From assembly GCA_030841765.1 (NCBI GenBank), contig JAUUSS010000034.1, forward strand, positions 1-20,805: 20,805 bases of DNA, written 5' to 3'. The notes under the pieces are model-generated. The model was given only the letters and a program-made list of their open reading frames with translations. It had not been told where the DNA came from and ran no database searches. The stretch comes from Collinsella aerofaciens (GTDB lineage: Bacteria; Actinomycetota; Coriobacteriia; Coriobacteriales; Coriobacteriaceae). Each line of letters starts with the position of its first letter. Positions within the stretch are counted from its first letter, which is position 1. Below, piece by piece: positions 1-9,037 of the stretch. The position numbers were made by a program, and so were the translations under genes.

Positions 1-1
1 T

Positions 2-157
2 CGCACGGAGAGCACATTAAGTGCTCTCCGGCTCGTGCGGAACTCGCGATCGACCTTATATGTCTGCCGCCCGGCGGCGGGGCTCCCGCATAACGGGACC
101 TCGGTTGAGTTCTATCCCGGTTGCAGTTGCTTCGCTCCTGCACCACTTGGCTGGTGC
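2..157 (+). promoter_or_regulatory. Hairpin-rich region upstream of the methyltransferase gene
   Basis: No credible gene is seen before base 252. The stretch has several short inverted repeats. There is a nested stem-loop at 2-39 (inner 9-bp arms 7-15/21-29 around ATTAA, outer arms CGCAC/GTGCG at 2-6/35-39). There is also a GCCGCC/GGCGGC palindrome near 66-78, TCCCG/CGGGA at 84-88/94-98 and GCACCA/TGGTGC at 140-145/152-157. None is followed by a T tract on +, so a classical terminator is not supported. It could be an mRNA leader, the end of an upstream unit, or a repeat; no riboswitch class is recognised. Confidence 0.3.
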
Positions 158-251
158 GGCGGTTTGGCGTTGGATCGGTTCTTTCTGATATATGCTTGTT
201 GCGGCTCTTCTTTTGGGAGGAGTCGCTTTTTTGTTGCTAGGAGGTTGGCCC

Positions 252-1139
252 GTGGTTGATGGGGAGAATCGTTCTGAGCTGCTTTCCACAGATTGGAACC
301 AGGAGTGGATGCGTCTGCAAGCTGATCGGCGGCGAGCTGATGACTCTTTTGAGTGGGATAAGCGGGCTCGGCATTTTCGGCCGCTTGAGACTGCTTCGTA
401 TGCTCGGGATTTTATGAAGCTGTTAGCGCTTGAGCCTGGTGAGTCGGTGCTTGATATGGGGTGTGGGGCTGGGTCGATTGCTATTCCGCTTGCTCAGGCT
501 GGGCATCCTGTGATTGCTGCTGACTTTTCCCCTGCCATGTTGGGCACGCTTGATGCTGGCATTGAGTACTATGGGCTCGAGGATCGCATTGCACCGCTTG
601 AGCTTGCTTGGGATGATGACTGGGATTTGGTTGGACCGGTCGCGAAAGCGGTAGATGTTGCCTTTGCCAGTCGCTCTGTCACCACGACCAACCTAAAAGG
701 CGCGCTTGCCAAGCTTGATCGAACGGCTCGTCGGCGTTGTGCTGTCACGATGGTCGCCAACTCCAGCCCGCGCTATGACCTGCACCTGATGAACGCCATC
801 GGTGCCTCGGTTACCTGCAGTAATGGCTTTGTGTATGCCTTTAACATCCTCATTCAGATGGGTGCCCTGCCGCAGGTTACGTACTTTGAATCGCCTCGTC
901 GCGATACCTTCGATAGCCTTGAGGCAGGCGTGGCGGACTTCTCCCGCATGCTCGAGCACGGTAACGAGGATAAGATTGACCGACTACGCGACTACGTCGC
1001 TCAGCATATGATTGAGAATCCCCATGCCGGCGAGCCAGGGTCCAAGGGCGTGCCGCAGGGGCGTTACATGCTCGACCACGTCCGCAAGGTCCGTTGGGCG
1101 TTTATTGCATGGGAGCCGGTCTCTTCGGGCCGTCCATAG
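252..1139 (+). CDS. Class I SAM-dependent methyltransferase
   Basis: Predicted cytoplasmic methyltransferase of 295 residues; the substrate is unknown. The Rossmann-fold motif I is plain (VLDMGCGAG, residues 66-74), and the acidic residue that normally binds the SAM ribose is in IAADFSP (Asp91). The C-terminal half carries no motif that names a substrate. The start chosen is GTG252, because AGGAGG at 239-244 lies 7 nt upstream. An in-frame ATG at 192 would add a hydrophobic stretch that looks like a signal anchor but has no good ribosome site and is probably artefactual. The first half has T-rich third codon positions (GCT, GGT, GAT), unlike the C-rich neighbours, which may hint at different origin or weak expression. 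The next gene is on the same strand after about 180 nt. Confidence 0.8.
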   Translation: MVDGENRSELLSTDWNQEWMRLQADRRRADDSFEWDKRARHFRPLETASYARDFMKLLALEPGESVLDMGCGAGSIAIPLAQAGHPVIAADFSPAMLGTLDAGIEYYGLEDRIAPLELAWDDDWDLVGPVAKAVDVAFASRSVTTTNLKGALAKLDRTARRRCAVTMVANSSPRYDLHLMNAIGASVTCSNGFVYAFNILIQMGALPQVTYFESPRRDTFDSLEAGVADFSRMLEHGNEDKIDRLRDYVAQHMIENPHAGEPGSKGVPQGRYMLDHVRKVRWAFIAWEPVSSGRP

Positions 1140-1321
1140 ACCGCTTTCGGCCGCCGTACACGTCCGCCTGTAACCCGCGCTGTTCTCCCGCTCGGCATCC
1201 GCATTCTTTTTGAACTGGGCAAACATGCCCCACACCGCGCCGTTCCTGCGCTATCGTGGGACAGCTCACGTAGATTAAGGCCCCATCGCGGGGCGCCCCA
1301 TAACATAGAAAGCGAGAACCC

Positions 1322-1621
1322 ATGGCACTGACAGGAGCCCAGGTCAAGCAGCTTCGCAGCATGGCCCATCACCTCAACCCCGCCATCATCATCGGCAAGT
1401 CCGACATCAACGAGGGCACCGTCGAGCAGACGGTCGCCTACCTGGAGAAGCACGAGCTCGTTAAGTGCTCCGTACTCGACGGTTCCAGCCTTTCCGCCCG
1501 CGAGGCCGCCGAAGAGCTCGCCGACCGCTGCCATGCCGAGGTCGTCCAGGTTATCGGCCGCAAGTTCTCGCTGTATCGCGAGTCCTCGCGCAAGGACATC
1601 GAGAAGATTAAGCTCGTCTAA
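1322..1621 (+). CDS. yhbY: YhbY/CRS1 family RNA-binding protein
   Basis: A 99-residue protein that covers the whole CRM (CRS1-YhbY) domain, close to the usual length of about 97. Family hallmarks seen are the N-terminal helix LRSMAHHLNP, the loop IIIGKSDINEG (residues 21-31) and the C-terminal GRKFSLYR strand. Relatives associate with the pre-50S ribosomal subunit and are thought to assist assembly. The start ATG1322 follows a purine-rich GAAAGCGAG element. The 182 nt before it contain a GCCCC/GGGGC hairpin near 1281-1297 but no promoter I would defend. The gene ends in a strong terminator shared with the convergent regulator gene. Confidence 0.9.
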   Translation: MALTGAQVKQLRSMAHHLNPAIIIGKSDINEGTVEQTVAYLEKHELVKCSVLDGSSLSAREAAEELADRCHAEVVQVIGRKFSLYRESSRKDIEKIKLV

Positions 1622-1660
1622 GAGCCAACGATCCGGCGAGCCAATATACATCAAACTTGC

Positions 1661-1691
1661 GAGCGTCCAAGCAATTCGGACGCTCTTTTTT
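1661..1691. terminator. Rho-independent terminator between convergent genes
   Basis: An 8-bp stem, GAGCGTCC (1661-1668) with GGACGCTC (1678-1685), a 9-nt loop and a T6 run at 1686-1691. It ends the yhbY transcript. The T run overlaps the stop codon of the opposing regulator gene (1690-1692). In the - direction the stem is not followed by a clear T tract, so its effect there is less sure. Confidence 0.85.
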
Positions 1692-4689
1692 ATCGCTCGA
1701 CGAGCACGCGGTTAAGCCTGCCCTCCACCAAGCGCTCGTACAGACGCCGCGTCTCGGGCTCGGGCACGCCATTGACCTGCTCCCTCAGGTGATGCATATG
1801 CCCACTGTACAGCTCAACGATATCGCGTCGTCGCCCCGCCGCACCGTAGACGCGCATAGCGCAACGCACCATGTCCTCGCGCGCCGTCTCTTGCCGCAAC
1901 CCCGACTCCACCAGCCATACCGCCGACTGCAGGTCGTTTTCTTCTAGGGCGGCATTCGCGCCCCGAATCATGCAGTCGATATACTTCGATTCCATAATGC
2001 GCCGCATACGCAAAAAGTAGGTGGGATTACAGCCATTGGGAACATACAACGGGCCGGCGTAGAGCTGCTCGATCTTAAGGCACAGCTCGATCAGATGGGG
2101 TCCGCGCGCACCCGTGCGATTTCCCAAAACTTCGCGGCTTATCTGATCAAACAACCGCACGTCGGTCTTGACGTAATCGCCGTTAAGCCCAATGCACTCG
2201 TTTTGGATCAGCACACACGACTTGCCGTCCGGTGTCGGCCCCAAGGCCGAACGCAGGCGCGATATCGTCGAGTACAGATTGTTACGAGCGCTATTGAACT
2301 CGGCGTGGGGCCACAGCTCCATAGCCAGCGTCTCGCGGTCGACCAGTGCATCCATGCCCAGCGCAAGCCGCTCGGCAAGCGTCGCCGCTTTCTTGCGGCG
2401 CCACATCTTATCCGTGATGGGAAACCCGTCGCGCTCGGCGCGAAACGCCCCAAACATGCGAATCTCGATATGGTCGATGGTATCAACGGCTTCAACCTCG
2501 CCGGCCTGGAACAGGCGCTCGCCCTCCCCTTCCAAATCGTCGCGCAGCGAGTACCGCGACAGCTCGCGCACGGGAAGCTTCTTGCGAATCCTGGTCGCCG
2601 GCTCGCCCAGACAATGCATGGCAAGGCGCGCAAAGAGCCGATACGATGGCTCTAGAATCCCCGCGCGATTCATGGACATCCAGGCTGCAAGATCGCTATC
2701 TCGCCCCGCGCAAGCCAAATGCAGCGCCACCATCCAGGCTTCTGCGCCACCAACCTGCGTCTGGCTTATATCGAGTAACTCCGCTTCCTCGCGCACCGAA
2801 ACCATCGAGGTGTTACGCAGATACGCCGCGCGCTCCAGCAGCAATGCGTTATCGCGCATGTACGCAATCGACTCCTCGGCAAGTTTGAGCACTTGGACCG
2901 CACGGAACTTTGCATTAACCGGCCGTCCCTCTGCCAGCGACTGCCAGCCTTCTAGCAACAGGCCAAACAGCTGAATCTGGTTGTCGCGCATGCGCACGGC
3001 AAAACGATCGAGCTCGTTGAACGCCGCGTCGTCGGTTACCGGCAAGCCGGAAAGGAGCCGCCGTGCCGCCAACACCATGCGTACCCAGATAGCCATCGCC
3101 TTAAGCCCACGTACGTCGAGCGCCTCCCGCACCACCGTCATCTCGTCGTCGCGCTCGTCGGTTCCCGCAAACGACCCGTCAAAGAGCTCCACCAGCATGC
3201 TATCGGCCCGTATAACAATCCCCGCGATGTCGAGCTCGCAGTCATAGGCCTTGCTCGTTTTGAGTTGCTGTAGAACGCCGCCGTCATCTCCCCGCTCGGT
3301 CAGGCAGCGCTTGACCTCGATATGCGCAGGCAACATATCGAGTGCGGTATGGGATGTCTCGATTTCTGGCACGGCCAGGTTCGTAGGAAGCCCAAGCCCG
3401 TTGTCCCCATAGCAAACAGCCGTCAGTGTCTGGGCCACCCTCCATGAAACAGGGTCTATTTCGCAGGCCGCCCGTTCGCCCCCGCGCTCGATGACCGATG
3501 CCATATAGCGAGCGAGCTTTGTATTGGACACGCTGACCGCTGCCAGATATACGCCAAGCGCCTCGGCAGGCGTTGGCTCTGGAGCCGGATCCTCGGCATC
3601 GATCGTGCCCAGCGCTGCTCGGCAGATATCGGCCCCGTGCCCCGTCAGAGCCAGATCGACCCCATACTGCCCAGCAAGTTCAAGGACCGCATCACGGTCC
3701 AAAAAGGCGTCCGCCAGGCCCATCGCCACATCGCATCTACCCGCCTTAAGCAAAATCCGGGCCGCCCTCGGAACAAGTTCGGGGCGAACCTCGGCCACCA
3801 ACTTACGCAAGCGCAAGCGTCCGTTATCCTCCGTGCCCAGACACGTAAAACTCCGCTCGGCGGGGTCCAAGCCAAAGATCGGGTAGTCGCGTACGAAGTA
3901 GGACTGGTCGACCATCGATAGCCTCACCCCGCAAGCCTCGAGTTCTGCGATATTGCCCTCGCCCATCAAAATCATGAGACATGCCACGCAAAACAGTGCA
4001 TTATTGTCGAGCGAAGCCAAGTCGACAAGTGCCGCGCCATATACGTTGACAATCTCGTTTTCGAGCAGACCGGCTACGTCGCCTTGGCCATACAGACCCG
4101 TCTGCAATGCCGAGACGAGCTCGGGCACACCCTGCGTGAGCTGATAAAAGTCGAGCGATGTGCTAATCGAAAACGCCGATGCCCACGCCGAATACTCATA
4201 GGCATGCACCTTGAGCATTTGCGCATTGATCTTAACCGAATCGCCCAGCCCATGAATCAGCTGACGATTTGAAGGACGGCAGGAGATAAAGACCCCTACC
4301 CCCATAGCGCGCAGGCCGCGAATCCTGTCAATGAGGTCTTCGGTATCATGCTGATCGAGGTTTGGCACATTATCAATCGCGACAAGGGAATGCGGCTTGT
4401 CTTTAAGCTCTTCGGTTACCACCTCGAGCTGCATAAACACCTCGCGTCCAATGGCGCGATCCGCCTCGATAATCCGCACGGGGCCTCGCGTCGGATCGCT
4501 TTTTACCTCTTGGGTGTACTGCAGCAGCACCGAGGTTTTCCCAAAGCCATCAGGCGCGTAAAGAACCACGATGCCGGCCTTTCGACCCTTGGCGATAAGC
4601 TCATTCAGCAGACGCTCGCGTCGCACCATATAGCCTCCGCCCAGCGGCATCAGTTCGAGGTCGTCTATACTATCCAAATCGTTTACCAT
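1690..4689 (-). CDS. Large NTPase-BTAD transcriptional regulator (SARP/AfsR-like, reversed domain order)
   Basis: A 999-residue cytoplasmic regulator. A P-loop NTPase lies at the N terminus, with Walker A APDGFGKT (residues 45-52) and a Walker B-like LVAIDNV around Asp106. A long helical middle (about 250-735), probably TPR-like, follows. At the C terminus is an OmpR-type winged helix (from about 741; MFGAFRAERDG, then LWPHAEFNSARNNLYSTISRL) joined to a bacterial transcriptional activator domain (about 850-990). Classical AfsR has the DNA-binding part first; here it is last, as in MalT-like regulators. ATG4689 was preferred to an ATG 17 codons upstream because GAGGAG lies just before it. The signal sensed and the target genes cannot be read from the sequence. 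It stands alone on its strand between two terminators. Confidence 0.85.
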   Translation of the reverse strand: MVNDLDSIDDLELMPLGGGYMVRRERLLNELIAKGRKAGIVVLYAPDGFGKTSVLLQYTQEVKSDPTRGPVRIIEADRAIGREVFMQLEVVTEELKDKPHSLVAIDNVPNLDQHDTEDLIDRIRGLRAMGVGVFISCRPSNRQLIHGLGDSVKINAQMLKVHAYEYSAWASAFSISTSLDFYQLTQGVPELVSALQTGLYGQGDVAGLLENEIVNVYGAALVDLASLDNNALFCVACLMILMGEGNIAELEACGVRLSMVDQSYFVRDYPIFGLDPAERSFTCLGTEDNGRLRLRKLVAEVRPELVPRAARILLKAGRCDVAMGLADAFLDRDAVLELAGQYGVDLALTGHGADICRAALGTIDAEDPAPEPTPAEALGVYLAAVSVSNTKLARYMASVIERGGERAACEIDPVSWRVAQTLTAVCYGDNGLGLPTNLAVPEIETSHTALDMLPAHIEVKRCLTERGDDGGVLQQLKTSKAYDCELDIAGIVIRADSMLVELFDGSFAGTDERDDEMTVVREALDVRGLKAMAIWVRMVLAARRLLSGLPVTDDAAFNELDRFAVRMRDNQIQLFGLLLEGWQSLAEGRPVNAKFRAVQVLKLAEESIAYMRDNALLLERAAYLRNTSMVSVREEAELLDISQTQVGGAEAWMVALHLACAGRDSDLAAWMSMNRAGILEPSYRLFARLAMHCLGEPATRIRKKLPVRELSRYSLRDDLEGEGERLFQAGEVEAVDTIDHIEIRMFGAFRAERDGFPITDKMWRRKKAATLAERLALGMDALVDRETLAMELWPHAEFNSARNNLYSTISRLRSALGPTPDGKSCVLIQNECIGLNGDYVKTDVRLFDQISREVLGNRTGARGPHLIELCLKIEQLYAGPLYVPNGCNPTYFLRMRRIMESKYIDCMIRGANAALEENDLQSAVWLVESGLRQETAREDMVRCAMRVYGAAGRRRDIVELYSGHMHHLREQVNGVPEPETRRLYERLVEGRLNRVLVER

Positions 4690-5076
4690 GCCCGCTCCTC
4701 TACTCGACCGTATGGACACCGTAACCGCAAGACCATACAAGCCGCACCATGAATAGAGCGGTTTTGTGTTTTAGGTTGTCTTTCGGTACGCAAGCGGCAA
4801 GTTTTAGTACAGCGAGGGCCGATTGTTATTAATCCCCCGACTAATCGGTCTTTGAGCAGGTAAATGTACTTGTCTGCTTGTCCCATCCCAGTGGCAGTGT
4901 AACGCATGCGAACATGGTTCACCCCTGTCATTCAACTCGCCTAGCACCCGCTACCGTCTGCGACCTTTTAGTGGCATTTTTGCATAGAATCTGGTATGGA
5001 ATGAATCAAGCTGTTGGGCATTCGCCATCCGTCAAGCTTGCAGCAAGATTTTGGTCAAGCATACGACAAGGACAGC
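4690..5076. other. Gene-free intergenic region
   Basis: About 390 nt between the start of the large regulator and the terminator of nagB. No open frame with a ribosome site or family resemblance is seen on either strand. The promoter of the regulator should lie here, but I cannot place -35 and -10 boxes with confidence. A possible stem CCGATT/AATCGG occurs around 4829-4858. A TAGAAT box near 4985 on + has no good partner and no gene after it. Confidence 0.5.
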
Positions 5077-5104
5077 AAAAAGGCCCCCGCAAAGCGGAGG
5101 CCTT
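5077..5104 (-). terminator. Terminator of nagB
   Basis: Read on -, a 9-bp stem (5094-5102 with 5082-5090, one G-T pair, loop of 3) is followed by TTTTT (5081-5077). The stem extends with AAGG/CCTT at its base. It lies 33 nt after the nagB stop codon. Confidence 0.9.
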
Positions 5105-5136
5105 CGGCAAAGCTATGTCGAGGTGACGGGCTCGCG

Positions 5137-5865
5137 CTACTCGCAGAGCGAAAGGGCGGCCTCGTCGGCAACGACAACGCAGTTGGTGTGCAGCTGCAGG
5201 ATCGAAGCCGGGCACTCGGGCGTAACCGGACCATAGCACATGTCATGCACGGCCTGAGCCTTGGCCTCGCCGTTGGCGACGACCAGGATCATGCGGGCAT
5301 ACATGATGGTCTGGGTGCCCATGGTGTAGGCCTGACGGGGAACATCGTCGATGCTGTCGAACAGGCGGCTGTTGGCCTGAATGGTGCTCTCGGTGAGGTC
5401 GACGCAGTGCGTGCCCTTGGAGAAGTGGTCATCGGGCTCGTTGAAGCCGATGTGGCCGTTGTTGCCAATGCCGAGCAGCTGCAGATCCGGGTAACCGGCG
5501 TCGGCGACGATCTTGTCGTACTCAGAGCAGGCAGCGGCGGCGTCGGGGTTGGAACCATCGGGCACATGCGTGTTGTTCAGGTCAATGTTGATGTGATCGA
5601 AGAAGTTCTCGCGCATGAAGTAGTGATAGCTCTGGGGATCGTCATGCGAAAGGCCGCGATACTCGTCCAAGTTGTAGGTGCTGACCTCGGCAAAGTCGAC
5701 GTCGCCCTTCTTGTACCAAGCAGCGAGCTGCTTGTAGGCACCGATCGGGGTGGAGCCGGTGGCAAGGCCCAGCACACAGTCGGGCTTGAGGATAACCTGC
5801 GCCGAAATGATATTGGCGGCCTTGCGGCTCATATCCTCGTAGTCTTTAGCTTTAATGATCTTCAT
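5137..5865 (-). CDS. nagB: Glucosamine-6-phosphate deaminase
   Basis: The 242-residue enzyme converts glucosamine-6-phosphate to fructose-6-phosphate and ammonia in the cytoplasm, linking amino-sugar catabolism to glycolysis. Motifs seen are the phosphate loop LATGSTPIGAY (34-44), NLDEYRG with the catalytic Asp67, and GIGNNGHIGFNEP (132-144) with the ring-opening His138 and Glu143. Asn stands where E. coli NagB has Asp141 (GNDGH); Gram-positive NagB proteins also differ there, so activity is expected. The start ATG5865 has AAAGGA 6-7 nt upstream; the frame stays open for 55 more codons upstream but without support. The gene follows crr and glmM on the same strand, and has its own terminator downstream. 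Confidence 0.95.
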   Translation of the reverse strand: MKIIKAKDYEDMSRKAANIISAQVILKPDCVLGLATGSTPIGAYKQLAAWYKKGDVDFAEVSTYNLDEYRGLSHDDPQSYHYFMRENFFDHINIDLNNTHVPDGSNPDAAAACSEYDKIVADAGYPDLQLLGIGNNGHIGFNEPDDHFSKGTHCVDLTESTIQANSRLFDSIDDVPRQAYTMGTQTIMYARMILVVANGEAKAQAVHDMCYGPVTPECPASILQLHTNCVVVADEAALSLCE

Positions 5866-6063
5866 TACGCGTCCTTTCTCGTACAAGAGAGGCAAGGCTC
5901 CCCTTACAAGCACTTGCCCGCGGCCCGCGTCGGCCGCAACCAACGTGTGCGGCCACCAGGGCGAGGTCGCGTAATATATGTGTCTCGTGTCTAACCGCGT
6001 CGAGGCCCCTGCCCGTCCACGGTGACCCAAAGCTGTTTAGCTTCGGACAATCCCCATCTTGCC

Positions 6064-6097
6064 ACGGAGGGCGCCCTCTTTCAAGGGCGCCCTCCGT
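6064..6097. other. Perfect 13-bp hairpin between crr and nagB
   Basis: Arms at 6064-6076 and 6085-6097 are perfect complements (ACGGAGGGCGCCC) with an 8-nt loop. This is a very stable GC-rich stem, but no T tract follows in either direction. It lies about 40 nt after the crr stop, so it may be a non-canonical terminator, an mRNA 3'-end stabiliser or a mobile palindromic repeat. Confidence 0.6.
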
Positions 6098-6137
6098 AAA
6101 CGTGATTGAATTGTAGGCTAAAGGCCAAGCGGAGCGA

Positions 6138-6635
6138 CTAGCGCTCGCGAGCAACGATGAGCTGGTCCATCTCCTCGACATGCTCGCCAACGGAGCCCTT
6201 GATGCTCGAGAACTCAACAGAGTTGCACACCAAGATGGGAACCGTCACATCGTAACCCTCGGCAGCAATTGCCTCGCGATCGAACTCGATGAGCACGTCG
6301 CCCTTATGGACGACATCACCCACCTGTGCATGCACGCTAAAATGCTTGCCCTCAAGCTGGACAGTGTCCAAACCAACATGGATGAGCACGTCTAGACCAT
6401 CGACCGTGTTGAGCGCAACGGCGTGACCCGTGGGAAAAATGGCCTCGACCTTGGCGTCTGCCGGCGCAATCACACGCGTGCCGGTAGGCTGAATCGCCAC
6501 GCCCTGGCCCAAAAGGCCGGTAGCAAACGTCTGGTCTTTGACCTCGGATAACGGAATGACGTCGCCCGAGATGGGAGCATCCAGCGTAAGGACTCGACCA
6601 CGCATACCAAAAGACCTCAGGACTTTAGTGAACAT
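6138..6635 (-). CDS. crr: PTS glucose-type EIIA component
   Basis: A 165-residue soluble IIA-Glc protein that accepts phosphate from HPr and passes it to a membrane IIB/IIC permease. The fold signature is seen in the run DAPISGDVIPL, GQGVAIQP, APADAKVEAIFPTGHAVAL and GLDVLIHVGLDTVQLEG. His71 (PTGHA) and His86 (LIHVGLDT) match the two active-site histidines of E. coli Crr (His75 and His90, the latter phosphorylated). It is a free-standing IIA with no IIB or IIC beside it, so it may serve several permeases or have a regulatory role. The start ATG6635 has a close GAGGGGGAG ribosome site; an upstream in-frame GTG would add 7 residues. Its neighbours nagB and glmM are amino-sugar genes. Confidence 0.93.
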   Translation of the reverse strand: MFTKVLRSFGMRGRVLTLDAPISGDVIPLSEVKDQTFATGLLGQGVAIQPTGTRVIAPADAKVEAIFPTGHAVALNTVDGLDVLIHVGLDTVQLEGKHFSVHAQVGDVVHKGDVLIEFDREAIAAEGYDVTVPILVCNSVEFSSIKGSVGEHVEEMDQLIVARER

Positions 6636-6706
6636 GCTCCCCCTCGGACATACCAATCAATCAAAATAACCTTATCAGTTTACCACTTGGCAACGGTTTT
6701 TGACCA

Positions 6707-8044
6707 TTAGGGAAGTTCGCGCTTGACAACCTCGACGATGTCGTCGACAACGCGCTGGGTTAGCTCGTGCGTCTCGGCCTCGGCCATCACGCGGACCAGC
6801 GGCTCGGTACCGCTCGGGCGCACCAGAATGCGGCCGCGGCCGTCAAGCTCCTTCTCGGCAGCAGCGACGGCGTCCCAAATGGGCTGGCAATCGTCCAGAC
6901 CAGCCTTGTTGTCCGAATGCACGTTGACGAGTACCTGCGGGTACTTCTTCATGATGCCGGCAAGATCGGTGAGGGTACGACCGGTGCGCTTGAGCACGGC
7001 CAGCAGCTGCAGAGCCGTCACCAAGCCGTCACCGGTGGTGTTGTGCTCCAGGAAGATGATGTGCCCGGACTGTTCGCCGCCGATGACGGCGCCGTCCGCG
7101 AGCATGCGCTCAAGAACATAACGGTCGCCCACGGCGGTCTGAACCATCTCGAAGCCCTGCTCCTTCATAGCGATGGAGAAGCCAAGGTTGCACATGACGG
7201 TCGAGACGATCTCGGAGTTGGCGAGCTTGCCGCGAGCGGCGAGGTCAGAACCGCAGATAGCCAGGATGTAGTCGCCATCGATCTCGTTGCCCTCGCTGTC
7301 CACGAACAGTACGCGGTCGGCGTCGCCGTCGTGGGCCAGACCGATGTCAGCATGGGTGCGCAGCACGAGCTCGCGCAGGGGCTCGAGGTGCGTAGAGCCG
7401 CACTCGACATTGATGTCGGTGCCGCAATAATCGGTGTTGATGGCATGAACCGTGGCACCCAGGCGCTGCAGCGCGGCGGGCGTAGTCTGGCAAGAAGCGC
7501 CATGGCCGCAGTCGACGGCAACGACTAGGCCATCGAGCCTCAGGCCATCGAGCGTATCGATGGCGTGGTCGACGTATGCCTTGCGAGCATCCTTCATCTT
7601 GATGATGTGGCCCACACCGGCGCCAGTCGGCAGCGTGTCAGCAGCCATGGCCTCCTCGGACATGACCCAGGCACTGATCTCCTCCTCGACGGCGTCGGGA
7701 AGCTTCATGCCCTTGCGGCTAAAGAACTTGATGCCGTTGAACTCCGGCGGATTGTGCGAAGCGGAAATGACGATGCCGCCATCGAGCTCATTCTGAACGG
7801 TGAGCAGCGCCACAGCCGGCGTAGGGATAACGCCGCAGCAGTGCGGACGGCCGCCCTCGGCCATGATACCGGCGGTCAGAGCGCTCTCGAGCATGGTGCC
7901 CGAAAGACGCGTGTCGCGACCGATGCAGATATCCGGACCAAGGAACTTGGTCGCCGCGCGGCCCAGGCGAAACGCGAGATCGCACGAGAGGTCGGCATTG
8001 GCGACGCCACGAACGCCGTCGGTACCGAAGATGTTCTGGGGCAT
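6707..8044 (-). CDS. glmM: Phosphoglucosamine mutase
   Basis: The 445-residue enzyme interconverts glucosamine-6-phosphate and glucosamine-1-phosphate, a step to UDP-GlcNAc for peptidoglycan. All family motifs are present: FGTDGVRG at the N terminus, the active-site ISASHNP with the phosphorylated Ser96, the metal loop DGDADR (Asp239, 241, 243), the sugar-binding GGEQSGH (322-328) and the phosphate-binding RPSGTEP (409-415). The length is typical. The start ATG8044 has GGAAGGAG 7 nt upstream. It follows rpsI after a terminator, so it needs readthrough or its own promoter in 8045-8090, where I see only weak boxes. Confidence 0.97.
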   Translation of the reverse strand: MPQNIFGTDGVRGVANADLSCDLAFRLGRAATKFLGPDICIGRDTRLSGTMLESALTAGIMAEGGRPHCCGVIPTPAVALLTVQNELDGGIVISASHNPPEFNGIKFFSRKGMKLPDAVEEEISAWVMSEEAMAADTLPTGAGVGHIIKMKDARKAYVDHAIDTLDGLRLDGLVVAVDCGHGASCQTTPAALQRLGATVHAINTDYCGTDINVECGSTHLEPLRELVLRTHADIGLAHDGDADRVLFVDSEGNEIDGDYILAICGSDLAARGKLANSEIVSTVMCNLGFSIAMKEQGFEMVQTAVGDRYVLERMLADGAVIGGEQSGHIIFLEHNTTGDGLVTALQLLAVLKRTGRTLTDLAGIMKKYPQVLVNVHSDNKAGLDDCQPIWDAVAAAEKELDGRGRILVRPSGTEPLVRVMAEAETHELTQRVVDDIVEVVKRELP

Positions 8045-8091
8045 AGGATTGCTCCTTCCCTAGCGGGCGATATGCAACCGCCCACCCTAGT

Positions 8092-8137
8092 CGAAAAAGA
8101 AAAGCGGGACCCGCCGAGGAATCGGCAGGCCCCGCTT
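8092..8137 (-). terminator. Terminator of the rplM-rpsI operon
   Basis: Read on -, a long imperfect stem (arms 8122-8137 and 8102-8117, with one or two mismatches, loop of 4) is followed by TTCTTTTT. It lies 31 nt after the rpsI stop and separates the ribosomal operon from glmM. Confidence 0.85.
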
Positions 8138-8167
8138 GTACATTGTATCTCGTAAGGAGATAAAACC

Positions 8168-8563
<396 letters not shown>

Positions 8564-8565
8564 CT

Positions 8566-9009
8566 TTAAGCCTCCAGCTCAATCTTCGTGGGGTTCTGGG
8601 CAGCGTGCGGATGCTCGGCACCAGCGTAGACCTTAAGCTTGGTCATCTGGGCACGGCCGAGGGTGGTCTTGGGCAGCATGCCGCGAACGGCGCGCTCGAT
8701 GACCTTCTCCGGGTGCTTCTCCATAGCCTGGCGGAAGCTCTCAGCCTTGAGGCCGCCGTTGTAGCCGCTGTGGCGATAATAGGTCTTCGTGTCGGCCTTG
8801 TTACCGGTAAGCTGGACCTTATCGGCGTTGATGACGACAACGAAGTCGCCGCAGTCGCTGTTGGGCGTGAACTGGGGCTTGTTCTTACCGCGCAGGATCA
8901 TTGCGATCTGGGTGGCAAGACGGCCCAGGACAGCACCATCGGCGTCGACGAGAACCCAGTTGCGCTGGACCTCGCCCTGCTTGGCGTAGTGAGTCGATTT
9001 CGAAATCAC
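8566..9009 (-). CDS. rplM: 50S ribosomal protein L13 (uL13)
   Basis: A 147-residue L13, an early-assembling large-subunit protein. Motifs seen are NWVLVDADGAVLGRLAT, ILRGKNKPQFTP, NADKVQLTGNK and RGMLPKTTLGR. It starts with GTG at 9009; GGAGGAG lies 5 nt upstream and no ATG with comparable support exists. It heads the classic rplM-rpsI operon, with a clear promoter at 9076-9103 and a short structured leader. Confidence 0.97.
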   Translation of the reverse strand: MISKSTHYAKQGEVQRNWVLVDADGAVLGRLATQIAMILRGKNKPQFTPNSDCGDFVVVINADKVQLTGNKADTKTYYRHSGYNGGLKAESFRQAMEKHPEKVIERAVRGMLPKTTLGRAQMTKLKVYAGAEHPHAAQNPTKIELEA

Positions 9010-9037
9010 TTAGACTCCTCCATGTACAGTACGTGTT

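Noticed and set aside
192..251. Upstream ATG giving the methyltransferase a hydrophobic, signal-like N terminus
   Set aside because: GTG252 has an ideal AGGAGG at correct spacing, and the added stretch has no ribosome site.
5137..5865. NagB as inactive because Asn replaces the E. coli Asp141
   Set aside because: Gram-positive NagB proteins also vary at this position, and Asp67, His138 and Glu143 are kept.
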